A stretch of DNA of 64,000 nucleotides from Eutreptiella sp. 'Long Island Sound 2002'. Taxonomy: Eukaryota; Euglenozoa; Euglenophyceae; Eutreptiales; Eutreptiaceae. Location: NCBI GenBank assembly GCA_964036045.1, contig OZ038383.1, positions 41,996,354-42,060,353 on the forward strand, written 5' to 3'. This document shows, piece after piece, positions 31,757-41,806 of this stretch (position 1 is its first letter; each line of letters begins with the position of its first letter). Below the pieces are notes generated by a model. That model searched no databases, was not told where the DNA came from, and saw nothing but the letters and a program-made list of their open reading frames with translations. Made by a program: the position numbers and the translations under genes.

Positions 31757-33530
31757 CTAGGTAGCTTCGTTTGGGGTGGTCCCCGGGCGGGTAGGTCCGC
31801 CGCTGGCGGTGGCGCTTGTGTCCGCTGCAGGGGTCCCTCCATTTCCTCCGTGGCGTCCACCGTGGGCTTTTAGCGCTGTGGCTGGGCGGGCAGTGCGGGC
31901 AGCGTGGCTGTTCTGCCCGCCGGTTGCGCCGCCTCTGGTTTGGCCTTCCGGCACGGGCGTTGGCCCGGGCTGCCCTCCCGGATCGGTGGACGGCAAAATG
32001 TCAGTCGGGACGGTGGCGCGCGTCGGGTCTGGGTCTGGGTCTGGGCCCGGGTTGGGGCCCGGGCGACTGCAAGATGGCGTTTCTGTGGGCCGTACTGCCG
32101 GCCTGGCTGGTGGGTTGTGGTGCCCTCCGGATGCCGGCTCGGCTTGTGCCGGGGCCGGCGGATGGCACCCTGGGGCCGATGCGCTGGGTGTCGCTGGAGC
32201 GTGGGGACTGGGGCTCTCGCTGGGGTTATGGGCGTGGGGGCGTACGGTGCTGAGGGGCCGGGCGTCGGTGGCGTCGGTCGGGGTAGCGGTACCCGTCTGT
32301 GATGGGGGGCCTTCGGGTGGCGCGTGTGTGGGGCCCTCTGTCGGCCAGATTGGTGTGCCGTGGTGTGGGCAGGGCTCCAGGAGGGCCTGTGTCGCCGCTT
32401 CCTGGCGGGCTGCCGGCTGGCGGCCGCGTGTGGATGCGTCGGGTGGTGTTTGGGGTTGTGGAGCTGGGTCGCCTGAGGAGCCCGGACCTGGGCTTGTTTG
32501 CGGGTGTGCGGTGCCAAGGGGTTGCTCGGCTCGGGTGCCTACTGCCGCCGTATTCGTGGGGCTGGGCATGGTTCCCCTCCCGGCAGGTGACGCCTGGTGC
32601 TCCCGGATTGCCGTGGCTGCCTGGTGTTGTGGCTGGTGTTGTTGCGCCGCCCATTCGGATGCACGGTCTTTTCGGGGGCTCTGTGGCGTGCCAGCCCCCG
32701 ATGGTGCCGGAACGCCCGTAGTCCGCGCGTCGTCGGTAGCCTCTGGTCGCTGTGCTGAGTTGACGGTTGCGGGGGGGCTGGAGGTGGACGGGCCAGAGGA
32801 CCTGGAGGCCGTTGGGCTCTGTGCTGCGCCGACCCCCGATGGTGCCAGAGCGCGCACATGTGTGGCGCTGGTTGCTGCTGTGGCGTGCGGTCGAGGCTGG
32901 AGGGTGGTGATGGTCGCGGTTCTCCGGTTGGAGGAGGAGGAGCTGTGGTGCCGGGCACCTCCGGCCATCATCCTGGCCACCGCCACATTGCCATACGTGC
33001 CCGGCCGCGGCGGTGGGACGTGCGGCCGTACCAATGGCGCGAGGCTGCGGGGGAGGGGTATGCCCCTCCACGTGAGATAGGCTGCCATCAGCCTCTCCGG
33101 CGCCCCCTCGATCAGGGCAGCGCTGCCGTTGAAGAAATGCCCCCATTCTTTGCCATTGGCGCCGCGGACGACCCCCATGGCCCACTCCGCGTCCCCCACC
33201 AGCCACCCGAAGGTGAACGTGAGGCGGGTGGTGAGGGTGACGACGGTGGTGCGGTAGTTGCTGAGGTTCATGGTGCTGACAGGGCGGCAACTGTCTGGCA
33301 GATTGTTAACGGGGGGTAGACTGCCCCGTGGCGCTTCTTCATAATTTTTGTAGTCCGGAACGTAAATCGTAGGGTCCAGCCCCTCGACTGGCAGCGCCGA
33401 TGTTGGTGCGCGCCAGGGGGGGCGGGGTGGCGGTGTCGCCGGGTCCTCGTCGCTGAGGACGTCCAACCACTCAACGTCGGGGCTGTCCCCCGCGTCATGC
33501 GCCCAGTCACTCTGGGGCAATCGGGGTGCG
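31757..33530 (-). pseudogene. Proline-rich protein downstream of the RING finger
   Basis: An open frame of more than 590 residues. Only the part left of about 33530 looks used, where it takes over from the RING frame. It opens with an acidic stretch containing WLDVLSDEDP, which has the hydrophobic-plus-acidic look of a SUMO-interacting motif. It continues through a folded-looking segment (TTRLTFTFGWLVGDAEWAMGVV, GKEWGHFFNGSAALIEG) and ends in several hundred Pro/Thr/Ala-rich residues. Probably one protein with the RING segment, now separated by a frameshift. Confidence 0.4.
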
Positions 33531-33782
33531 CAGTGTGTGGAGCGTGAGGTCGTTGGATTGTGTTTCGCGCGGTATCGGAGCTGTGCAGACGGGATGCGGC
33601 CGTCGGCAAAGTGGGCAGGCATGAAAGTGCATGATGCACGGGCTGCAGAACCAGTGCAGCTGCTCGGCGCCACCGCAGCCGAGGTCATGCCCAAGGAGCA
33701 GGGCGCAGTTCTCGTCGAGTACCCCCCAGCAGACGCCGCATGGGTTTCTTGGCCGCGGATGTGGAGCTTCACCATCGGGCAT
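33507..33782 (-). CDS. RING-like zinc finger protein segment
   Basis: From the ATG at 33782, the ligand pattern is Cys15-x2-Cys18, Cys36, His43-x2-Cys46-x2-Cys49, Cys56-x2-Cys59. This is a RING-type order, except that six residues instead of one to three separate Cys36 and His43. RING fingers usually act in ubiquitin transfer, and also occur in N-terminal ORFs of some retroelements. The frame stops at 33507, but the proline-rich frame takes over just before, so the natural protein was probably longer. It starts 130 bases after the end of LINE copy 1 ORF2 on the same strand, so it may be the start of a second LINE-like unit rather than a LINE 1 protein. Confidence 0.55.
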   Translation of the reverse strand: MPDGEAPHPRPRNPCGVCWGVLDENCALLLGHDLGCGGAEQLHWFCSPCIMHFHACPLCRRPHPVCTAPIPRETQSNDLTLHTLRTPIAPE

Positions 33783-33911
33783 GCTGAGGAGAGGTACGAT
33801 TCGTGGGACGATCAGGTCACTGTACGGGAGTGCGCGCGCTTCTGTTCAGTGCGGTGTGGTGGGAGGTGTGGTGGCAATTTCCCGGTGGTTGCGGTGTGCC
33901 CGTGTGTGTGA

Positions 33912-34550
33912 CTAGTCGCTTGGCTCCGCGTGTTGGTAATGGATGAGGAGGTTGTAATACATGCGGCGGTTGTGGGAGGTTTGTTGTGCTTCCTGTGCGT
34001 ACACCTGGACGCGGTGCTGCAGCTGTGCGTCCGCTCTCTTGACGGCGGTGAGTTGCATGTGACGTACTGTGGCTTTGCGTTCTGGGGCGTGGTCGGCGAT
34101 GACCCTCTAGAGCTGGAGTGGCACCACTCCCTTGAGCACCACTTCCTTGATCTCTGGTTGCCACATCAGGCGCCGGACCTCATTTGTCAGTGGCGTGGTC
34201 GGGCCCCATCCGGCGTGTTGTGCTTTGGTGTCCTCTGGTGTCCACGTGGCCAGGTGATTGCCTCCTTGGGCCAACGGGCATTGTTTGAAGTGTTCCCATG
34301 TCTCCGGCTGTTGGAGATGGCAGGGGCATACGGTGTATTCCGGGGGTATGTCTATACCCCGTTGGCCATACCAGCGTGCCACCATGTCTAGGAGGGGCAG
34401 ATATTCAAGCAAGAGTTGGGCACGTTGTGTTTGTAGGTGTACCGGCAGCAGGGACGGGTCAAGAGCTGAGAAGTATAACACAGTCTCCAGCTTATGTTGG
34501 AGGTGGTTCATGAGGGTTTTGTCGGTCTGGCTGCCTCGGATGTGCGCCAT
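33912..34550 (-). pseudogene. LINE copy 1 ORF2 C-terminal zinc region
   Basis: Reads through VCPCHLQQPETWEHFKQCPLA, a CxC...H...C zinc-knuckle motif typical of the region after RT in LINEs. An in-frame TAG follows at about 34104, then a helical end (ADAQLQHRVQVYAQEAQQ) to TAG 33912. Upstream in the same strand lies a 146-bp tandem duplication that doubles part of the coding region. Confidence 0.65.
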
Positions 34551-34782
34551 GGTGCGAATGCATTGCGGATAGTGGTACGCCTGTCCCCTGTCGTTGTAAA
34601 TCCGGTCCTCTGGTACCCAGGCTGGTGGTTCCCCGGCTTATGTTGGAGGTGGTTCATGAGGGTGTTGTCGGTCTGGCTGCCTCGGATGTGCGCCATGGTG
34701 CGAATGCATTGCGGGTAGTGGTACGCCTGTCCCGTGTCGTTGTAGATCCGGTCCTCTGGTACCCAGGCTGGTGGTTCCCCGG
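34491..34782. repeat. 146-bp tandem duplication in LINE copy 1
   Basis: CTTATGTTGGAGGTGG begins at 34491 and 34637. The two 146-bp units are nearly identical. 146 is not a multiple of three, so the duplication shifts the frame of the LINE ORF2. Confidence 0.9.
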
Positions 34783-34885
34783 GGTGTGGGATTGGCGGTA
34801 GGTGTTGGAGGTGCGTGTGCATGTGGTCCTGTAGCGGCGGGTCCTCGCTGTTGGGCATATGCTCGGCAAGCTGGTTGTGGGCGTG

Positions 34886-36028
34886 TCAGTCTATGTGTCC
34901 GTTGCCTAGGCTGTACCGATGGGACTCTTGTTTGACGAGGTGTAAGACTACGTGTTTGCGGAGGCGTCGTAAAGCCGCCCAGAGGTGTAGGGTCTCGGTG
35001 CCCAGGCTGGAGTCCGTCGCCTTGTGCAGGGGCTGCCGGGCCATTTTGCGGATAATCTCGAAGTTCACCGCCGCGTCTACTACGACCCACACATGGTGCG
35101 TGTGGTCTGGCGGCTGTTGGTGGTCGTCATTGACGGCGTCCACGATGATCGCCAGTGTGTTCAGTTCCCCGTGAGAGGAGGCCCCAAAGATGGTGGCCCC
35201 TGTGAGGTGGTGTTGGTGCAGTCGGCCTGTTGCGTCCGTCTGCAGCTTCAAAGCTGCCCCCCCGGCCGCTAGGGTGAGGCGGCATGGAGTCGCTGGCTGG
35301 TAGGCGTGGATGCGTGCTCCCTGTTTCGTGGTGGCCCACAGCTTGGTGGTTGCCGGCTGGAGCCTTCGGGTAGCGTAGACGCCTACTCCCTGGCGGATGA
35401 TCTCGGTTGCCGCTGGGTTCATGCGTACATAGTTGTTGTTCCCTTGGTGGCCTTGTGTGAGGTAGCCGTACACGTATTGCAGCAGGTACGCCTTCTGTGG
35501 GTGGAATTTGGTCCATTCGACTGTCTGCCAGTCCTGGACTTGGGAGCAGCGGTGTTTAACCGGGTAGGCGGTGGCCTCTGGTGTGGTGCTGCGGTGTTTG
35601 CCCAGCACCGGGACGGTAATGGCTGGGTGCTTGGTGTCCCACGTTCCCAGTTGGAATCTCCATTCTGCCGCGGTGCTGGGGCCCCACGCCACTGTGGCCG
35701 TGTCCTTCACTGAGGCCTGTTCGAAGTGTGTGTGCAGCCACCGGGGTTGTTCTGGGGTAGCGTGGGCTGTTGGTATGTGATGGTAGCGCGCCAGTAGCCG
35801 GAGGAAGGGCCATGGGGTGGCTAGTGCTTGGGGCCCACATCTCCAGCAAGTGGTGCGGGTGCCCGTCAGCTTGTCCTGCGACAGCAGTGGCGGACAGAAG
35901 TTGCGTGCCGTGGGTGGTGGTAGCATCCACAAGTTGCCGCGCGCTGTGCCAGGTCGCAAAGTGGTTTTGAGTCCGTTGGGTGCCAGGAGGGGTACTGCTG
36001 GCACCGTGGCGCCTGGTACATACTCCAC
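34886..36028 (-). pseudogene. LINE copy 1 ORF2: RNase H domain
   Basis: The C-terminal part of this frame shows a ribonuclease H layout: LQTDATG with the first Asp, SHGELNTL with the Glu, VVVDAAVN with the second Asp, and GNGHID with the last Asp. RNase H domains in LINEs remove RNA from the RNA-DNA hybrid. The upstream part of the frame (residues 1-200) links RT to RNase H. Frame differs from the RT frame, so at least one indel separates them. Confidence 0.75.
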
Positions 36029-36119
36029 TTCTTCGGGCGGCAGGTGGTTGGCCTGGTTCTCGCGTGGCTGGGCCTGTGGTATTGGCTGCTTGTGCGTGCT
36101 CCAAAACAGGTTGTATGCC

Positions 36120-37872
36120 TCACGTACTTCCCGACCGGTTGGCTGTGGGTGTCAGGTTTGTGTGGCTGCGTTGCGCATGTGACTTTCCAGGACCGACTTG
36201 TTGGGCCACTCCAGGAGCCGTAGGAAGGGGACGTGGTGTGTGCCCACTCGCTGGAGGGCCCGCATCTGGTTCGGATTGACTCGTATGAGGTGTAGGGTGG
36301 TGCCCACCAGGTCCATAGTGGTGGTGCTTCCCGTTGGCCCTCCACCCACATCGGTGTGTAGGACCGCCACAGGGCCGGTCTCCCTGCACAGATGGTTCGT
36401 TTGGATGACATGTTGGTGGTGGGGTAGCAGGAGTTGGGGGTGGTTCCATGTGCGGGCCCGTGCCTTGGTGGGGAGGTGGGGAGTATGTACTGGGGACAGT
36501 TGTTGCGATGGTACTGGGGGTCTCGTAGTGTCAGCGTGAAGACTTCCCTCACCCCTGGCTCATGATTGTGCATGAGACGGTGCAGGTGGGTCGCGGTGTG
36601 AGCTGTGTACGCGTTTTTGACGAGGCCATCGGTGTTGTCCCCGTAGTATGGTGGCGATGCCGCGCGTGCCGCCGCAGGTAGTGATGTGGGTCGGTGGCTG
36701 TGGATGGTCCACGCTTGCCGTACCGTGGTAGTGGCCGCCTGTAGCATTTGTTGGGGGTGCGCTAGGTGCAAGACCTGGAACCCTATAGTACGCCAGGGCC
36801 TGGGTGGAGAGTGCCACGATGCGCGCTATGCTATGTGTCCGCGTCGGCTGTCGTATCACGTTTGGTGGTAGGGTGACCCCGCTGGCGGTGGCCGCTTGCT
36901 GGACCCCCAGGTAGGTGGCCGTGCTTACTGGGTTCATGGGCGGGTCTCCGGGGCGGAGGGGCGGCGGTGGAGCGTTCTGCACCATGGTGGCAGATTTGAG
37001 GTTGTGCACCAGTAGCTGGTTGCCCTCCAGATAGTTGGTGACAGCGTGGAGTACTTTGGTGGCCCTGGTGATGCCCGGGGTAGTTGGCAGGGGTTGACGG
37101 CATGGGTCACTGCAGGGGTCACCGCCGCCATGTCGTCCGCAAATGCCAGGAGCGTGGTCCGTAGGGGGTATGGTGCCACGTCCAGGTATGTGCGCCGAAT
37201 GTAAAATGCCAGCGGGAGGGTGACGAGTAGGAAGAGGAATGGGCCTTCCGCACCCCCTTGCTGGATTCCACTGGCGGGGTTGACTCATGGGGTGGTGCCC
37301 ACATTGTTTTTCACTGCATACATGCGTTTGGCAAGGTACGCTTGTAGGAAAACCTGGAAGGGGAGTCCCATGCGTTCGCACACAGCCCGTAGGAGGCGGT
37401 GCGGGGTGTTGGGGAAGGCGCCCTTGACATCAAGGGGTGTGATGATGAGGCTGCTCGGGTCCATGTCTACCATGGCGTCTTGCATAAATATGGCCTCCAA
37501 AGGGGACCTACTCCGTATGGCTCCCCACATTGTGGGCGGTATAGCCTGGTATACTGCCGGGGCCAACCGTTTGAGGATGAGCATCCATATGAGTTTGGCT
37601 TCCGTGGTGGCGCATACTATGGGTCTCCAGTTACCTGAGTTCGCCCAGTCGCCTTTCTTATACAGCGGGTGTACCACGTTCGCCCAGTCGGGTGGTACGT
37701 CCGTTTTCCCGATCGCGATATCCCACAGGCGCGCGGCCAAGTGTCTCTTTAGCTTTAGTGGGAGCCTGCGGTAGAGTTCCGCCGGGAGTCCGTCCACCCG
37801 CAGGGTTTTTCCAGGTTGTAGTTTGTGCAGCACTTCATCGAGTTCCCGAATGGTGAACGGGGTTCGGTGCAT
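36120..37872 (-). pseudogene. LINE copy 1 reverse transcriptase
   Basis: Starts at TAC ATG CAC right after the conserved TGA (37876). Motifs: LDEVLHKLQPGKTLRVDGLPAELYR, WRPIVCATTEAKL, SLIITPLDVKGAFPNTPHRLL, a GGAEGPF segment and the catalytic FADD box near 37135 (AFADDMA). A TGA at 37285 replaces the Trp (TGG) kept in copy 2. Later coding (VLHTDVGGG, LIRVNPNQMRALQR, near 36370-36152) is in another frame. This is a LINE-type RT, which copies element RNA at nicked target DNA. Confidence 0.85.
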
Positions 37873-37875
37873 GTA

Positions 37876-39729
37876 TCAACGCTGTATTCGGTTGTAGAGT
37901 TTGGGCAAATGCGATATCAATTCCTCCGTGTACGCTGATAACTCCTCGTCCTCGGTGTTGTGCTGGCGTTGGAAGCGGTTGAGGACTTCCTCCAGGACCA
38001 CTTTGGGATCGTTGGTCACTGTGCTGTCTTGTAGGCGCACCGCCTTGATGACTCGGTGGCCTGTTTCCCCCAGGACTTTGTCCACGTATTTTAAGGACTT
38101 GTAGGGTTGGAGGTTTTGGAAGTAGCGTTGCTGTTCTTGTGCCTGCTCCTTTGCCCGGCGGACGTGCCACTGCCTGAGTTGCCGGCGTGTGGTGTCCAGC
38201 CGTGCGGCAATGTCCTGGGCGTCATGCTGGGCTTGCGGGTCATGAGAGTGTACTGCTGCATGTAGTGTCCGCTTGTCGCGCCATATGGCGGTAACCAGGG
38301 ATTGTAGGTCCTGATGCGGGGTGGCGTCGTCTTGTGCGCACCGGTGTTCTCCGTGGAGGTGGTACGCCGTGGCCGCTTGTCGCATGGCAAGGTTGAAGTC
38401 TGTCTCGTCTTGTTGGCCAAGGATGCGCTGCACCGTGCGGTAATACGCCATCCATCTGTGTGTGTCGTGCTCGTCTGGTGGTCTAATGGGTGGTTGTTCT
38501 TCGTGGTCCATGTCTTCCATGGAGGCCGGGGGTACTTGAAGTACCTTGATTTGTACCTCCAGGGGCCGATGTCTGGTTACCTTGGACGGCAGGTCGTGGT
38601 ATCGCGCCCGTGCTACCTCGACGTGTGCCGAGTCCGCGTAGCAGAGGTGGATGCAGGAATCTGCCGAGCCAGGTGGCGGTGGTCGGTGTGAGGGCTAGCC
38701 TCGTAGAGAGGCTGTGAGGTCCTGTAGGCCCATGTGTTGCATGGCCATTTGCACCGCTGTGTCCTTGGGCGTTTGCCGCCCCCCGCGAGCGTCCGCTCAT
38801 GGGGCCGCGTTGAAGTCTCCTATGATGACAGTCAGCCCCATCATGGCAAGTTGCCGGTAGGCCTCCATGAGGTGTTCGAGGAATATCTCTGGGGCGTCTT
38901 CAAAGGGGACATGTACGTTGATGACATTCAGCTGCCACGTTGGGCGGACCAGTTCATATGCTGCCAGGCGGCCTTCTACACCCAGGTGGTGGTGCACGTG
39001 TACTTGGACCTCACTTTTGTGGGATATGGGCACTCCCTTGACCCATGTGGTGCGGTATTGGTGTCCTGTCCTGGTGAGGATGGGGGTTAGGCTGGGGTGG
39101 GCTGCATGGGGTTTGAGGGCCTGTTCCTGCCACAGCATGGCGTCTGGGTCGCACCTCGCCATGACAGGCACGTCTTGCAGGTCTGGAACTTTGGCCGCGT
39201 CGCACAGGGCGCCTGGTTCGTTGAGGGACATGAGAGTGATGAGCGGGTTGGTGACTTCGTGGGTGTGCGCCTTGGTGGCCCTTGGGCGACCCCTTGCGCG
39301 GCGTGGTAGTAGTCATTGTCCCAGGCGCAGTTTGAGGTTGATCGCTGTCGCCACCAGTTGCTCCTCGGGTACATTGGGCTCCTCCAGCCATGCCTGTGGC
39401 ACGTCACCCGTCCAGACAGTGCCCGGCGGTACTTGGTTGGCGGGTGTGCGGAGCCGTACCGGGCACTCCGGGAACTGCCTGTCGTCCCAGAGTGCGAGGT
39501 TCGAGGTTTCCGCTTTCTCGCCCCACTCCGGGAGCGCCTGCCATTTGATCTTCAGCTGCAGGTTGCCATGTTGGCCTGGAGTGGCCAGTCTGCCCTGTAT
39601 CTTGCCCCAGAACCAAACAAATTGGTTCGGTTGTCCTTTGAGCGTTGCCCCGAACACCCCTTGTACTTCGGCGCCGTCTGGCCATTCAGGGTGCATGGCG
39701 GTACGTTCGCCACCGTGAAGAATGGGCAC
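37876..39729 (-). pseudogene. LINE copy 1 AP-type endonuclease
   Basis: All pieces share one frame, ending at the TGA at 37876. Recognisable parts: DPDAMLWQEQAL (catalytic Glu), VIIGDFNAAP (Asp and Asn), and in copy 2 SCIDLCYAN and TGHRPL (Asp and His). These are the signature positions of the exonuclease-endonuclease-phosphatase fold that nicks the target. The frame is cut by a TGA at 39313 in the context CAA TGA CTA, shared with copy 2, and by a frameshift around 38700. A helical spacer leads to the RT. Confidence 0.85.
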
Positions 39730-39939
39730 GAATGGGCCTTTGGCTTCGGCTGTGGTTCGGGCGGCGGCGGCACTGGGGCCGCTTTCGGCTCTGGCTTGGG
39801 CCGTTTGGCCCGGAGGGCCGAGATGCCCGCTCCCTCTGGACGAGGCCTCGGCTTGGGCTGGGGTTGTTCTGGCGCCGGCTCTGGGGCTGGCTTCGGGGCG
39901 TTGCGGTGTTGAAAGATGCTGTATGCCGGTCCTTGTCCC

Positions 39940-40348
39940 TCAAAGGGGTCGGTGCATACCTCGAGGTTGGTTCGCGTGTTCTTGTAGGCTGGTGGTGCGA
40001 AGTTTGAGGGATCGCTCCGTATCAGTGGGCCAGGACATCCGGCGTTCCGCCGGTGATGTCCCGTGTTTTCTTATGTAGGCTGCCAGGTTGCGAGTGGGTG
40101 TGAGCCACGTCGCGGGCAGTGTGGTGTCTGTGGCTCGGGCATCCACCGTCCAGTGCATAGCCGTCTTGAGGGCCAACCAGTGCGCCCGGGCGTGGTCGGT
40201 GTGGTGGTCCCCCAGTGCCAGTGGGGTTGCTGTCTTCGTTTCCGGTGTGAATGTCTGGACTCTGTCCGTCTTGCCCGTGGCATTCCATTGTGCTACCCAC
40301 CAGGTGTGTTGGTGGCATGTTAGTGTCAAGGTGGGGGATTCTGGGGGC
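39940..40348 (-). pseudogene. LINE copy 1 ORF1, C-terminal part
   Basis: Matches residues 166-295 of the ORF at 56841-55633 in copy 2. Shows HTWWVAQWN and ARAHWLALK. A one-base insertion near 39945 breaks the frame after MHRPL. The upstream part lies beyond element A at 52247. Confidence 0.7.
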
Positions 40349-41681
40349 AGTAAGAAAAAGTCACTGCCATGTCCTTCTTCGGAGGCTTCATCCAGGCCAA
40401 GCCCCCCTTAAAACCCTTTTGTTGATGCTAAGACTAACTTAAGTATTTTTATCCCTCTTTTGAAGCCTAAAGTACACTTTCTCAAAGTAACTAGGGTTGT
40501 AACCCTAGCCCCCCATGAAGTTCACCCCTACCACTCAACTGAGCGGAAGTATCTTCCTTCATGGAGGATATACCGAAGAAAAATAGGCTTTTCATGCTTT
40601 AGGCCTTGGAGGTCAAGCCTAGTGGTCTCCCACCCCAAGACCCCTATACTAAATTGTTTCTACCACTTATTGTGGTTCTACTGTTTAACTGTTTCTGAAA
40701 TCAGTTGCCTGGCCAAGTCATATTCTGTGTCTGGCCTTACACCTATGCCCCACATTCCTAACCAGCACCATTACACCACAAACCCATCAGACCACAATCG
40801 TTTGGGCGCCCCCAAAGCGCGCCGAGACCGCTCTCCCCCTCCCACCCCCACACTCCAAGGCACGCTACCGTCAAACACGCCTACCTCTCCCCTCTAGGCC
40901 CACCGCTACTAGGTGCCCAGGTCCGTCTGCCCCTGCCCCCCCCCACTCCAACGCCTCCCGGGACATGCGAAATTTTTTCCGCCCATCCAGCGACCTTCTA
41001 TCTCCTCCTCTGGACCCCTTCAGCCCTCCGCCCCTTCCCGAACCCCCCCCCTCCCCCACAGGGTAAATCAGCGTTCATCTAACCTGAGCATCAGAGCAAC
41101 CTTGTACATATCTTCATATGTTGTTGTAAATACTTTCATTGGGGGACGTCAGCCCCAGAACAAGTTGATGCGGATAAGAACATTCAAAAAATACCGAAAT
41201 AAAATAGGCATTTCATGCTTTAGGCCTTGGAGGTTAAGCCTAGTGGTCTCCCACCCCAAGACCCCTATACTTTCATTGTTTGTACCACTTATTGTGGTTG
41301 TACCTTTTAACTGTTTCTGGATTCAGTTGCTTGGCCAAGTCATATTCTGTGTCTGGCCTTACACCTATGCCCCACATTCCTAACCAGCACCATGACACCC
41401 AAAAGAGTGCACATGAAGTGCTTGATGCTATCTTGGAGGCTAGAGTCAGTCCAGGTTTCATATAAAATCTTTTGTATTATCCATTTGTGATTGAATCTTT
41501 GAGTGTGTACCTGGTTTGTCTGTCTGCAGCCCTGATGTGTTACACTAAATTTCAAACTATTCATTGATTCGATCCACATCCTGTTCTTGCTCTACTTGCT
41601 CCTTTGGTTTTGGGATTTCACCATCAAAAACCTGCAGGATTTCATCAAAATCTATAGGGCACCAATCAAGGACATCTTTCC
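40349..41681 (+). repeat. Composite 5' LTR of element A
   Basis: Begins AGTAAGAAAAAG at 40349 and ends CTTTCC at 41681 before the primer site. It is about 630 bp longer than the 3' LTR. The segment from the ATACCGAA block to the CACATTCCTAACCAGCAC block occurs twice (about 40570-40780 and 41190-41390) around a foreign segment of about 410 bp. TATAAAA lies at 41461. Confidence 0.8.
40781..41189. other. Foreign 410-bp segment inside the 5' LTR of A
   Basis: No match to the other LTRs of the family. The first half is CT- and C-rich (CCCCTCCCACCCCC), the second half AT-balanced. No inverted repeats or ORF of interest. It may be DNA captured between two LTR copies by recombination. Confidence 0.6.
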
Positions 41682-41693
41682 GGTAGCAGAGGC
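41681..41693 (+). promoter_or_regulatory. Primer-binding site of element A (mutated)
   Basis: CGGTAGCAGAGGC follows the LTR end; the first base is C where element B has T (TGGTAGCAGAGG). Otherwise it fits the 3' end of initiator Met tRNA. Confidence 0.65.
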
Positions 41694-41806
41694 AAACCCT
41701 GAGAACCTTTCGAACCGACTCTGAGCAGAAGCACAAGAAAAACACACTGAACACGTCCTACCGAACCTGGCCGATCAGAAGTGTACAAGTTCAACTATCT
41801 CACCCA

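Larger units (their letters stand above)
33912..40348 (-). mobile_element. LINE copy 1, 3' part
   Basis: Minus-strand non-LTR retrotransposon carrying the end of ORF1, an AP-type endonuclease, RT, RNase H and a C-terminal zinc motif, ending near the TAG at 33912. It is interrupted at 40348 by element A and resumes at 52247-53062. A near-identical second copy (53063-59280) gives the uninterrupted sequence at the element A insertion site (around 56365). Confidence 0.85.

Noticed and set aside
31776-33080. 434-residue plus-strand ORF opposite the proline-rich frame
   Set aside because: It is the shadow of the minus-strand coding region and is low complexity.
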